Of a stretch of DNA of 15,937 bases, positions 7,766-15,523 are shown piece by piece; positions within the stretch are counted from its first letter, which is position 1, and every line of letters begins with the position of its first letter. The notes under the pieces were generated by a model. The model was not told the DNA's origin. It did not search any database and saw nothing but the letters and a program-made list of their open reading frames with translations. The position numbers and the translations under genes are program-made. Origin of the DNA: CAJUPY01 sp051871275 (GTDB lineage: Bacteria; Bacteroidota; Bacteroidia; Bacteroidales; Muribaculaceae). The stretch covers positions 1-15,937 of the forward strand of contig JBJECR010000055.1 of assembly GCA_051871275.1 (NCBI GenBank), given 5' to 3'.

Positions 7766-8269
7766 TTATTGCGGATTTTGAAGCAATGCTTTCACATCTT
7801 CCGTTATATCCACCACATCAATACTCTGATACAGAGGAGCTTCTGCCGGAAACACGAAAACAAAACCGTTTTGCTCTCCAACTTGGCGGATAGCGTCTTT
7901 TACACGTACTTTAATAGGGTCTATAAGCTGATTTTCCTGGCGTTTGAGGTCTTCTTCCGCAGTAGCGAGGAATTGCTCTGCACGCTTTTGCATATTTTGT
8001 ATTTCCTGGATTCTACGCTGCTTGATGGATTCCGGAGTATTATTCTTGTTAAGTGTCTGATAATCTTCAAATTTCTTATCAATATCGGCGGACATTTTAG
8101 AGTATTCTTCCTGATACCTGTTTGAAGTTTCATTCAGCTGCAAAATCACAAGATTATAGTCTGACAGCGATTCAAGCACTGCCTGAAAATCCACTACTGC
8201 AAACTGTGACTGTGCAAAAACGTTTGCAGAAAAAAAGACTGCTAAAATAAAAAATATTTTTCTAAGCAT
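7766..8269 (-). CDS. ompH: OmpH/Skp-family periplasmic chaperone, third paralogue
   Basis: This small Skp-like chaperone has 167 residues. Its signal peptide (1-19, ending NVFA) is followed by Gln20, then the family strand QFAVVDFQAVLESL, a long coiled-coil arm rich in Glu, Lys, Arg and Gln (about 45-125), and the closing strand NGFVFVFPAEAPLYQS with DVVDITEDV. Skp/OmpH proteins trimerise and hold unfolded outer-membrane proteins for BamA. It is most like the second paralogue, with the same QENQLIDPI/QQYQLMAPI arm end, suggesting duplication. An intrinsic terminator separates it from the other two, and it lies directly before priA. No consensus promoter is seen in 8270-8350, which is AT-rich, so its expression source is unclear. 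Assignment to the family is firm; its clients are inferred. Confidence 0.92.
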   Translation of the reverse strand: MLRKIFFILAVFFSANVFAQSQFAVVDFQAVLESLSDYNLVILQLNETSNRYQEEYSKMSADIDKKFEDYQTLNKNNTPESIKQRRIQEIQNMQKRAEQFLATAEEDLKRQENQLIDPIKVRVKDAIRQVGEQNGFVFVFPAEAPLYQSIDVVDITEDVKALLQNPQ

Positions 8270-8350
8270 AGAGGCTAAAATTTGGGGTTAATACTTGAAT
8301 AATAAGAGTTTAGGAACTTATATATTATTTTTTTTGAAAAAGAAAATATA

Positions 8351-8393
8351 CTAAAAATGGTCGCCTTTGGCACGCAAAGATGCCTTGGCGACC
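8351..8393 (-). terminator. Intrinsic terminator closing the bamA-ompH operon
   Basis: GGTCGCC (8359-8365) and GGCGACC (8387-8393) form a perfect 7-bp GC-rich stem, extended inside by GGCA/TGCC. On the minus strand it is followed by ATTTTTAG and further T-rich sequence. It starts 28 nt after the stop of the second ompH gene. This places the transcript end before the third ompH gene. Confidence 0.8.
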
Positions 8394-8420
8394 AAGTTTA
8401 TATCTTAATAATTGCTGTTT

Positions 8421-8936
8421 TTATTCAGCTGCAGGAGCTGCGATTTTAGCTTTTACGAGCGGATTGATATCAATAACATCAGTGCTCATATAAATAGCTG
8501 CAGCAACAGGAATAACGAGTGTAAAGCCATTTTCCTGACCTACAGACTGAGCAGCTTTCTGGATTTTGTCGTAGATAGGAGCCATAAGCTGATACTGCTG
8601 CTGTTTGAGGTCGTTGTCGTATGTTTGAGCAGTTTGAGTCATTCTTTCATAGAGGGTCTGTACTTCCTGTTCACGGCGTTCAAGGATAGTAGCCGGAGTA
8701 GCATTGTCTTTTTTGAGTTGTTCCAACTCGTCGTATTTCTTTTGAACTTCTTCCTGGAGTTTCTGAAGGTCTGTTGAATACTTAGCTTGTGCTTCTTGGA
8801 GTGTTTTCTGTGCTTCAGCAGTTTCCGGTGCTTCTTGAACAAGTGATTCAATATCGATTACACCGATTTTTATAGTTTGAGCTGAAATAGAGAGCGGAAG
8901 AGCAATAAGGATTGCTGCAAGAAATTTCTTAATCAT
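8421..8936 (-). CDS. ompH: OmpH/Skp-family periplasmic chaperone, second paralogue
   Basis: The protein has 171 residues: a signal peptide (1-19, ending SISA), mature Gln20, the strand IKIGVIDIESLVQEAPET, and a strongly predicted coiled-coil arm (about 40-125) dense in Gln, Lys and Glu. It returns to the closing strand NGFTLVIPVAAAIYMSTDVIDI, with an Ala-rich tail at the end. Its role is to escort outer-membrane proteins through the periplasm to BamA. It follows the first ompH by 63 bp. A lone -7 element, TATCTTTG (8986-8993, minus), overlaps the region just after the first ompH stop but lacks a proper -33 partner, so a weak internal promoter is possible. The strong terminator after it marks the likely end of the operon. 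Confidence 0.94.
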   Translation of the reverse strand: MIKKFLAAILIALPLSISAQTIKIGVIDIESLVQEAPETAEAQKTLQEAQAKYSTDLQKLQEEVQKKYDELEQLKKDNATPATILERREQEVQTLYERMTQTAQTYDNDLKQQQYQLMAPIYDKIQKAAQSVGQENGFTLVIPVAAAIYMSTDVIDINPLVKAKIAAPAAE

Positions 8937-8999
8937 TTTTTAGGTATAGTTAAGTGGTTGTTAATATTTTTCTTATTTATGAATGCAAAGATAAGTTTT

Positions 9000-9515
9000 T
9001 TATTTTGAATATCCTAATTTTGCGAGAACCTCGTTTGAAACATCAATTCTTGGTGATGCAAAAACTATGTTGGAAGAAGTAGCACGGTCAAAAATAGTCT
9101 GATAGCCTTTTTCTTCAGCCACTTGCTTCACTGCAAGATAGATATCGTCTTGGATAGGCTGCATAAGTGTTTGGCGTTTTTGGTAAAGTTCACCTTCAGG
9201 GCCGAAGTATTTGTGGCGAAGTTCAGATGCTTCTTTTTCTTTTGCCACTATCTCCTCTTCTTTTTTCTTTTTTTGCTCGTCTGTGAGGAATACTCTTTCA
9301 GACTGATAGTTTTTATATAAATTGTCAGCTTCCGTGGAGAGGTTTTCCACTTCTTTCTGCCAACGCTGTGAAAGCTGGTTCAACTGCTCGTTTGCCATTT
9401 CGAATGCAGGGACATTTTTCAATATATACTCCATATCAATAAGAGCAAACTTTTGTGCGCTTGCGTATGCGAAAGACATCAGTGCCGTGAGAATTATTAA
9501 TGAAAAACGTTTCAT
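9000..9515 (-). CDS. ompH: OmpH/Skp-family periplasmic chaperone, first paralogue
   Basis: This is the first of three Skp-like chaperones and the one directly behind bamA, the usual place in Bacteroidota. Its 171 residues comprise a signal peptide (1-20, ending AYASA), Gln21 as the new N-terminus, the strand KFALIDMEYILKNVP, coiled-coil arms (about 40-125, with a Lys/Glu-rich run DEQKKKKEEE) and the closing strand KGYQTIFDRATSSNIVFASP followed by DVSNEVLAKLGYSK. The DVSNEVLAKLG ending is characteristic of this paralogue and distinguishes it from the other two. It lies 79 bp after bamA without a consensus promoter, so it is most simply part of the bamA transcript. The gap contains a two-copy 9-bp repeat (9541-9558). 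Confidence 0.95.
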   Translation of the reverse strand: MKRFSLIILTALMSFAYASAQKFALIDMEYILKNVPAFEMANEQLNQLSQRWQKEVENLSTEADNLYKNYQSERVFLTDEQKKKKEEEIVAKEKEASELRHKYFGPEGELYQKRQTLMQPIQDDIYLAVKQVAEEKGYQTIFDRATSSNIVFASPRIDVSNEVLAKLGYSK

Positions 9516-9594
9516 GACTCGTTAAAATTATAGTTAGTAATTATGTTAATTATGTTAATATGACCTGTTATTGCCAAAAAGGTTTAATTTCTCA

Positions 9595-12258
9595 TTAGAA
9601 TTCCTGACCGAGGATAAAGTGGAAGTGAGAGCCGCCCTTTGTTCCATAAACTTTGTCGAAACCGTAAGCCCAGTCAATACCCATCATACCCACCATCGGG
9701 AGATAAATACGTACACCCACACCGGCACTGCGTTTAAGGTTAAACGGAGCAAATTCTTTCACGTCTGTCCAGGCATTTCCGGCTTCCAAGAATGCAAGAC
9801 CATAGATAGTGGTTGTTGGCTGGAGCATGAATGGGAAGTGGAGTTCCATACCTAAACGAGAGTATGCGTAACCTTCACTGCCCCAAGGAGTAAACTGACC
9901 GTTGTCGTAACCGCGGAGTGCGATGGTTTCCGTTGCATACGTGTAGCTGCCGGACATACCGTCACCACCTACGTAGAATGTTTCAAACGGAGAGTGTAAC
10001 CACTTGTTGTAACTGCCAAGAAGACCGAAGTCTGCACGCGTCATAAACACGAGTGTCCATTTGCCGTCAGGGTCTGTAAGCGGAGTGTATGTGCGTGATT
10101 TGAAGCGGAGTTTCCAGTATTCAATCCAGCGGTAAAGTTGCTTTTTGGATTCCGTAGTGTTCTCCTTGTAAAGCTTTTCCCAGTCTTTGCCCGGTGAGAA
10201 GAGCGATGCCGGAGGAGTGAATGAGAAGTTAAGTGAGAAAGAAGAACCGCTACGAGTGTAAAGCGGGTTGTCAATAGAGTTACGTGCAAGTGTGAGACCG
10301 AACACAATAGCGTTTGACGTACCATTGTTCATATAGTATAAGTATTCCCAGTTTTTAAGGTAATACCAATTGTATGAAAGTTCTGCCGTGAATGTAAAAT
10401 AGTCGTCAGGCCAGTTAAGACGCTTACCGAAACCGACTGTTACGCCCGCCATTTGGAGGAATTTGTTCGGGTCGTAAGAATTTTCGTATGAGTTCTGGTA
10501 ATAGTCATTATAGCCATAGCCGTAATTTCCGTAACCGTAGCCGTAACCGCTGTAAAGATACGGATTGGACCATGTGGAATTGTAGTAAGAAGAGTTCACA
10601 CCGGTCTGGCGGCTGTAGTAAGCGGAAACTTGGAGGGAGTTAGGACGTTTTCCGCCAAACCACGGATCCAGGAAAGAAACGGAATATGCCTGATAGTAAC
10701 GGGCATTTGTCTGAGCGGAAATTGTGAATGTCTGACCTTCACCCTGAGGTATAAGTCCCTTGTATGTACTTGGATACAAAAGGTTTTTCACGGAGAAGTT
10801 TGTAAATTTGAGTGAAAGTTTTCCGATAATACCTGTCTGTCCCCAACCCATTGAAAATTCCACCTGGTCGTTTGCCTTGGATTCAAGATTGAAGATAATA
10901 TCCACAGTACCGTTTTCTTCATTCGGCTCAGGGCGAATATCCATGGATTCCGGGTCAAAGTGACCTGTTTGTGCTATTTCACGAGCGGAACGCATAAGGT
11001 CGTTTTTGCTGAAAAGTTCACCCGGGCGAACACGGAGTTCACGGCGGATACATTTTTCATAGAGTCGGTCGTTACCGTTTATCACAACCTTGTTTATTCT
11101 TGCTTGCGGACCTTCAAACATACGGAGTTCCAGGTCAATAGAGTCGCCAACAACATTTTTCTCGATAGGCACAAGCTGATAGAAAAGATAACCGCGGTCC
11201 ATATAGAGGTTGGAGATAGCGTCATCATCGTCTGTAGTACGCTTATTGAGGAGTTTTTGGTTGTAAACCTCACCCGGAGTAATTCCGAGGATAGTATTCA
11301 ACTGATCCGTAGTAAACACGGTGTTACCCACCCAACTGATGTCGCTGATATAGTATTTTCTACCTTCTTCAAGTGTAATATAAACGTCAACGGTTTTGGC
11401 ATCGTATTGTACTACGCTGTCACTCACGATTTTGGCATCACGGTAACCTTTTTCGTTGTATTTTTCGATAATGCGGTTCAAGTCATCGTGGTACTCTTGT
11501 TCCACAAATTTTTTCTGTTTGAAGAGGTTTTTGAGCGGAGCCTTTTCATTTGTCTTTTTCATTGCTCCTTTCACGGCATTGTCGCTGAAAACCACATTGC
11601 CGTCGATATAAATCTTGTGAACCTTTACTTTTTCGTGTTTGTCAACCTTGATATCCACAATCATATCGTTTTTTGCAGACAAATCCTCTCTGAGTGAGAC
11701 TTTTACGTCTGCATTACCGAAACCTTTCTCGGAATAATACTTTTTAATGATAGCTTCCGCACGGTTCACGATGTTTTGCGTAATCTGGTTACCTTTCATG
11801 AGCTGGAGACGCTCCTGAATATCCTCTTTTTCGCCTTTTTTCATTCCGTAGTAGTTTATTTCGGAAATGCGAGGGTGCGTGCGGAGTGCTATGGTAATCC
11901 ATGCTTCGTCACCGTAAATCTTGGACACTTTTATCTGTGCTTGTGCAAAAAGTCCCTGACGGATAAGACGGTGTGAAGCATTGAAGAGGTCTTGCCCCGG
12001 GATATCCACTCGCTGACCTACTTTAAGCCCGGAGAAACCTATGATAGTGTTGTCGTCATAGTTTTGTGCACCGGTTACTTCTATGCCGGAGATGGTGTAT
12101 TTCTTAGGCATAGCGGTGTAAACCACAGGCGGGTCGTATATGGTGTCTATCCTTTCAATAGCCACTGAAGGGATAGCATCGAGGCAAAGCATTAAAAACA
12201 AGAGTAATGTAATCTTACTACGCATATTGTATGATGAAAGATTGAGTATTAAATTCAT
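9595..12258 (-). CDS. bamA: Outer-membrane protein assembly factor BamA (Omp85)
   Basis: BamA is the Omp85 barrel that inserts beta-barrel proteins into the outer membrane. The 887 residues contain a leader, five POTRA domains (about 54-127, 131-206, 211-298, 302-382, 386-461) and a 16-strand barrel (about 464-887). The barrel has the conserved LRGY motif (781-784) and a C-terminal strand ending in Phe, the usual recognition signal. Its start overlaps the uppS stop as ATGA (12255-12258), pointing to coupled translation. A second in-frame ATG at 12225 would give a cleaner signal peptide (MRSKITLLLFLMLCL...), so the true start may be there. Residues 557-598 form an extreme Tyr/Gly/Asn-rich stretch, probably an extracellular loop. 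Neighbours uppS and ompH are the standard Bacteroidota arrangement. Confidence 0.97.
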   Translation of the reverse strand: MNLILNLSSYNMRSKITLLLFLMLCLDAIPSVAIERIDTIYDPPVVYTAMPKKYTISGIEVTGAQNYDDNTIIGFSGLKVGQRVDIPGQDLFNASHRLIRQGLFAQAQIKVSKIYGDEAWITIALRTHPRISEINYYGMKKGEKEDIQERLQLMKGNQITQNIVNRAEAIIKKYYSEKGFGNADVKVSLREDLSAKNDMIVDIKVDKHEKVKVHKIYIDGNVVFSDNAVKGAMKKTNEKAPLKNLFKQKKFVEQEYHDDLNRIIEKYNEKGYRDAKIVSDSVVQYDAKTVDVYITLEEGRKYYISDISWVGNTVFTTDQLNTILGITPGEVYNQKLLNKRTTDDDDAISNLYMDRGYLFYQLVPIEKNVVGDSIDLELRMFEGPQARINKVVINGNDRLYEKCIRRELRVRPGELFSKNDLMRSAREIAQTGHFDPESMDIRPEPNEENGTVDIIFNLESKANDQVEFSMGWGQTGIIGKLSLKFTNFSVKNLLYPSTYKGLIPQGEGQTFTISAQTNARYYQAYSVSFLDPWFGGKRPNSLQVSAYYSRQTGVNSSYYNSTWSNPYLYSGYGYGYGNYGYGYNDYYQNSYENSYDPNKFLQMAGVTVGFGKRLNWPDDYFTFTAELSYNWYYLKNWEYLYYMNNGTSNAIVFGLTLARNSIDNPLYTRSGSSFSLNFSFTPPASLFSPGKDWEKLYKENTTESKKQLYRWIEYWKLRFKSRTYTPLTDPDGKWTLVFMTRADFGLLGSYNKWLHSPFETFYVGGDGMSGSYTYATETIALRGYDNGQFTPWGSEGYAYSRLGMELHFPFMLQPTTTIYGLAFLEAGNAWTDVKEFAPFNLKRSAGVGVRIYLPMVGMMGIDWAYGFDKVYGTKGGSHFHFILGQEF
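10510..10548 (-). repeat. Short Gly-Tyr codon repeat inside bamA
   Basis: This stretch encodes BamA residues 571-583, a run of alternating Gly and Tyr with one Asn (GYGYGYGNYGYGY). At DNA level it is a degenerate 6-bp repeat, reading ccgtaa/ccgtag on the plus strand. It is in frame and multiples of 6 bp would keep the gene open, so it is a candidate for length variation between strains. Confidence 0.8.
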
Positions 12259-13001
12259 TTTAACTGTTCACTTGTCAATCCGAAACGTCTTTCTCGTGAT
12301 TGATATTCCACTATTGCTTGGCAGAAATCGTCTTTTGAAAAGTCCGGCCAATATTTGTCTGTTATATATATTTCCGAGTACGCTATCTGCCACAACAAGA
12401 AATTGCTTACCCTCTTGTCGCCTCCTGTGCGTATCAGCAAATCCGGGTCCGGCATTCGATCTGTGGTGAGATGAGCACTCACTGTTTCGTCTGTAATGTC
12501 CTCTGCTTTAAGCACTCCGGAAGCCACTTCCCGTGATATTTTCTTCACGGCATCCGTGATTTCCCAGCGTGAGGAGTAGCTTAACGCCAAGCACAGCGTA
12601 AGTCCGGTATCCGCACTTGTGTCCTCTATGCACTTGTTCAGCCTGTCCAGGGCAAATTTTGGCATACGGGACGTATTGCCAATCATTGTGAGCCTTACGT
12701 TGTTTTTTATCAAATCCGGTGTTTCACGTTCTATTGCCGTGACAATCAGGTGCATAAGTGCATCTACCTCCTCTTTGGGGCGATTCCAGTTTTCTGTAGA
12801 AAAGGTGTAAAGCGTGAGGTAACCTATATTCAGTTCTGAAGCTATTTCCGTGATAAGGCGAACAGTTGACACGCCCTGCACATGTCCGGCGGAACGCTCC
12901 AGATTACGTGCTTTTGCCCATCGTCCGTTACCGTCCATAATCACGGCTACGTGGCGTGGGATTCTGTTCATATCAATTTTTTCCTTTATGCTCTCCATCA
13001 C
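12255..13001 (-). CDS. uppS: Isoprenyl transferase (undecaprenyl diphosphate synthase)
   Basis: This cis-prenyltransferase extends farnesyl diphosphate with isopentenyl diphosphate to undecaprenyl diphosphate, the lipid carrier for peptidoglycan and surface glycans. The 248 residues contain HVAVIMDGNGRWA with catalytic Asp23 (17-29), the following H40, LTLYTFSTENWNRP (62-75), SYSSRWEI (141-148), and the diphosphate-binding RTGGDKRVSNFLLWQ (191-205) with YSEIYIT after it. No signal peptide or membrane segment is present, as expected for a peripheral cytoplasmic enzyme. It starts with two adjacent ATG codons (13001 and 12998); MNRIPRHVAV at residue 11 is the conserved beginning, so the extra ten residues are a normal short extension. 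It follows the DUF6089 gene by 30 bp and overlaps bamA by 4 bp. Confidence 0.97.
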   Translation of the reverse strand: MMESIKEKIDMNRIPRHVAVIMDGNGRWAKARNLERSAGHVQGVSTVRLITEIASELNIGYLTLYTFSTENWNRPKEEVDALMHLIVTAIERETPDLIKNNVRLTMIGNTSRMPKFALDRLNKCIEDTSADTGLTLCLALSYSSRWEITDAVKKISREVASGVLKAEDITDETVSAHLTTDRMPDPDLLIRTGGDKRVSNFLLWQIAYSEIYITDKYWPDFSKDDFCQAIVEYQSRERRFGLTSEQLK

Positions 13002-13031
13002 TAAAATTTCTTCAGTTAATCTTCCGTTTTT

Positions 13032-13706
13032 TTAATCTACATAGTGGCAAGTGGAACATCTTTCTCCAAACTCGTATGTCACGGAAAAAGAAATGTTACT
13101 GTACCAGTCTGTATTTTTAATAAATGAGCTTTTTATTAAATAGAGGTCTTGGAGCTTGCCATCTACCTTGTCGCCAAAAACTTTGGTCATAGTAAATTCA
13201 AGTCCGAGGTTCAGTCTGTGATTAAGTTTATATTTTGCACCTATACCCAGCGGAATGTTTGGTGCAAAACTTGTTTCGCCGTCGCAGCTTGCAAGCGTGA
13301 CACCAAATCCCATAGTGATATAAGGTGTAAGTTTTTTCAGATTCTTGTATGTTTCTCCTATTCCGTATGGCAAAAAGTTAAATTCGTACCTTGCTCCGAG
13401 GTCATACACTCGTGAGGAGAACTCATAGTTTTGTCCTCCGGGAAGAACATTCTCCATATCTGCCGTGTTTCCGCTCAGTGAGGCTGTGTTGAAAATTCCA
13501 CGGATTGCCATGCGTACATTAGGCAAATATCTGAACGACAAGCCTGCGGAAAAGCCCGGATGCTTGAAGATATTGCTGTTGTTTGCATCGCCAAGATAAC
13601 CGCTCATACCAATCTGACCGCCAAAGTCAAATTTATACTTGGATTCCTGAGATGATGCCGCAAGTGTCACCAAGAAAAGGGATAATATGAGGAAAATCCG
13701 TTTCAA
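13032..13706 (-). CDS. DUF6089-family outer-membrane beta-barrel protein, TTG start
   Basis: This 224-residue protein is of the DUF6089 type found immediately before uppS-bamA in many Bacteroidota. It has a signal peptide MKRIFLILSLFLVTLAASSQ, then amphipathic strands beginning YKFDFGGQIGMSGYLGD and ending NISFSVTYEFGER, the pattern of a small 8-to-10-strand barrel. There is a short tail with CSTC. The start is a TTG at 13706, 7 nt after the stop of the lipoprotein gene; the frame extends only to another TTG at 13736, and the first in-frame ATG falls inside the mature domain, so a non-ATG start seems required. No specific function is established that I can rely on. Position suggests an outer-membrane partner of the barrel assembly machinery. 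Confidence 0.85.
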   Translation of the reverse strand: MKRIFLILSLFLVTLAASSQESKYKFDFGGQIGMSGYLGDANNSNIFKHPGFSAGLSFRYLPNVRMAIRGIFNTASLSGNTADMENVLPGGQNYEFSSRVYDLGARYEFNFLPYGIGETYKNLKKLTPYITMGFGVTLASCDGETSFAPNIPLGIGAKYKLNHRLNLGLEFTMTKVFGDKVDGKLQDLYLIKSSFIKNTDWYSNISFSVTYEFGERCSTCHYVD

Positions 13707-13713
13707 ATCCGTA

Positions 13714-15231
13714 TTATTGTATTGGTTTGAACTCAAGGCGATTTATCACACCTCGCCACACTGTGTTGTAAAGCGTGTAATTATTGTTCACACCGCCAAA
13801 CATATATATATAAGGTGTGTTCCATTCCGTGATTTCCGTAGAAGCTCGGGAGATTGGTGCGGAAACGGTGTACCACGGAGGCAGTATTCCGGCATCTTTT
13901 TCAACCCATTCGCTCGCAGTGCGAGATGCATCCGTAAGTGTTTTTTCGCACATAAACACCTGGCTGCCAAACATTGGCGGAACTATAGCCGGTAGCTGCA
14001 TCAGTCCGAATGCTTTTCTCCAGTTAAAGCCAAGGTCGGAGGAAATATAAGTGGTGGTATTCATTGTGCCATCGCCCATTCTGCCGCCAAATGCAAGGAG
14101 AACTTCCTCACGCGTTACGCTCCAGTTTGCCGTATCTGTTACGCATATATAATATGGCACAAGGCACATCCCCTCTGCTGCACACAGTCTGCGGTCTGAA
14201 GTGATATCACCCCACTTCATTCCGTCGTAAGCCCAAGTGCTGCTTACAGGTTTCATGTTTGCATCAAGTCCGCCTGCCATAATCACCTGAGTTTGCGGGC
14301 TCCACTTTGTGGAATATTCAAAAAGCTGGCTTGAGCCTTTAATCGGGAATCCTTCCGGTGCGTCATGCGTAATTCCATACGGATAATTGGTGTATTTATA
14401 CGTATTTCCTTCCTTTATCACACCAAGGAGCATTTCTTCATAGCCGCCGATTATTCCAAACCAGTTTTGTCCTTCAATCTGCCGCCAAGTGTCACACTCG
14501 TCTGTGCTTTCGTAGAGATTTCCGGCAGCATCAAGGATGTAAAGACCGGTGTCATTTCCGCTGAAAGACTCAATATCCGGGGTAAAACCGAATGAAACGT
14601 ATTTCATATTCCATTCTTCGGCTTCCGGGTGAGTTGACTGTGCGATGCAGTACTGTTCACCATTAGATGTGAGGCAATAAAATTTGTCAGCGGCTTTCAC
14701 CGTTTTCTGCTCAGACGAAACATTAAAGATAGAAGGCAAATTGCGGCTTGCAATTCGTGTCCAACTCAGAGAGTCCGGCTTCATCTTGTGAACATTCACC
14801 TTGATAGTGTAGTTCATGGTTGTAGTCTTGTCTGCGGAAACAATTTTGAGTTTTACGGGTGCATTGGAAAAGTCTATACTGTCTGTTGTAGTTTCCAAGT
14901 AGTTCACCACAGAGTCACGTCCTGCGGAAGTGCGAAACGTGATTTCCGCCGTAGAAGCATTGTTTGCAGTGATATTTACAAGGAGACGGTTTATTCTTGT
15001 GCCGAGCGGCAGTGAATCCGCATTGTAAATCTGTCCCTCCATCAAGTTTATACTAAACTTTACGGAGTCCAAGCCAACAAGAATTTTATCATTTTCCTGA
15101 AGCGAAAATGCCGTAACTTCCGCACTGGAGAATAAATCCACTCTTTGGTCGTCCGGCGTGTCGGAATTACACGAAGTCATTGCCGACAGCATATATACTG
15201 TAAAAACGGTATAAATCAGTTTTCTTAACAT
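13714..15231 (-). CDS. DUF6242-domain lipoprotein
   Basis: This 505-residue lipoprotein resembles the DUF6242 family of Bacteroidales. The signal peptide MLRKLIYTVFTVYMLSAMTS ends at Cys21 (lipobox MTSC), and the mature start CNSDTPDDQ is acidic, as in exported surface lipoproteins of this phylum. The N-terminal domain (about 35-150) contains the family hallmarks IYNADSLPLGT, STTDSIDFS-like TTTDSIDFSNAP and YTIKVNVHKM, an Ig-like fold. The remainder holds repeated blade-like segments (YILDAAGNLYESTDECDTW, LLAFGGRMGDG, YMFGGVNNNY), suggesting a Kelch-like propeller. I chose ATG 15231 because it gives the lipoprotein signal; longer GTG-initiated versions add a non-signal extension. It heads the operon of DUF6089-uppS-bamA-ompH. 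Ligand and role are unknown; a link with outer-membrane assembly is inferred only from position. Confidence 0.86.
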   Translation of the reverse strand: MLRKLIYTVFTVYMLSAMTSCNSDTPDDQRVDLFSSAEVTAFSLQENDKILVGLDSVKFSINLMEGQIYNADSLPLGTRINRLLVNITANNASTAEITFRTSAGRDSVVNYLETTTDSIDFSNAPVKLKIVSADKTTTMNYTIKVNVHKMKPDSLSWTRIASRNLPSIFNVSSEQKTVKAADKFYCLTSNGEQYCIAQSTHPEAEEWNMKYVSFGFTPDIESFSGNDTGLYILDAAGNLYESTDECDTWRQIEGQNWFGIIGGYEEMLLGVIKEGNTYKYTNYPYGITHDAPEGFPIKGSSQLFEYSTKWSPQTQVIMAGGLDANMKPVSSTWAYDGMKWGDITSDRRLCAAEGMCLVPYYICVTDTANWSVTREEVLLAFGGRMGDGTMNTTTYISSDLGFNWRKAFGLMQLPAIVPPMFGSQVFMCEKTLTDASRTASEWVEKDAGILPPWYTVSAPISRASTEITEWNTPYIYMFGGVNNNYTLYNTVWRGVINRLEFKPIQ

Positions 15232-15255
15232 ATTTCTCTTTTTAATACTAAAGTG

Positions 15256-15290
15256 CAAAATTACTACTTTTTTGCCAATAATTACACAAA
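15256..15290 (-). promoter_or_regulatory. Candidate promoter for the DUF6242-bamA operon
   Basis: On the minus strand TAATTTTG (15256-15263) matches the -7 consensus TAnnTTTG and would start transcription about 18 nt before the ATG at 15231. The nearest TTTG upstream (15287-15290) is 23 nt away, longer than the optimum. A second candidate, TAAATTTG at 15320-15327 with TTG at 15349-15351 (21 nt), would give a leader near 80 nt. Either or both may act. Confidence 0.4.
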
Positions 15291-15373
15291 TAATTGCTTT
15301 ATTGCCACAAAAAGTCACGCAAATTTATAAACTTACTTTGATTTGCACCAAGTCTTTGCAGATTATTTATGAT

Positions 15374-15399
15374 AAAAGCCCCTATATTTAGGACTTTTT
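15374..15399 (-). terminator. AT-flanked hairpin between rpmH and the lipoprotein gene
   Basis: The plus strand reads AAAAG (15374-15378), a C-rich arm ending CCTA, loop TATT, TAGG, then TTTTT (15395-15399), so A and T tracts flank a short hairpin on both strands. It may serve as a second terminator behind rpmH. The stem is short and imperfect. Confidence 0.35.
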
Positions 15400-15468
15400 A
15401 ACGGCAATAAGCAAATACGCTTTTATATGTTTATCATAGATAAGTATCTCGCCCCATAAAACGAGGAA

Positions 15469-15493
15469 AGGCGACACCTGTATGGCATCGCCT
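15469..15493 (-). terminator. Probable intrinsic terminator after rpmH
   Basis: AGGCGA (15469-15474) pairs with TCGCCT (15488-15493), and the minus strand continues TTTCCTCGTTTT. It begins 30 nt after the rpmH stop codon. The stem resembles the GGCGACC stem that closes the bamA operon. Confidence 0.6.
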
Positions 15494-15523
15494 GCTTATT
15501 CGTTTGTTAAATGAATCAGCAAA

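Noticed and set aside
8986..8993. TATCTTTG on the minus strand before the second ompH gene
   Set aside because: A good -7 element but no TTTG at 19-21 nt upstream, so not listed as a promoter of its own.
9541..9558. Two-copy 9-bp repeat (TTATGTTAA) between bamA and the first ompH
   Set aside because: Only two short AT-rich copies in an AT-rich gap; expected by chance or simple slippage, with no sign of function.
180..9588. Shared 14-mer CAAAAAGGTTTAAT at 180-193 and 9575-9588
   Set aside because: AT-rich, only two copies, different contexts; most likely coincidence.
10960..11697. Plus-strand open frame of 245 codons opposite the bamA POTRA region
   Set aside because: Antisense to well-supported bamA; no recognisable domain and Val/Phe-rich shadow composition. 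The same applies to 5536-6270 opposite priA.
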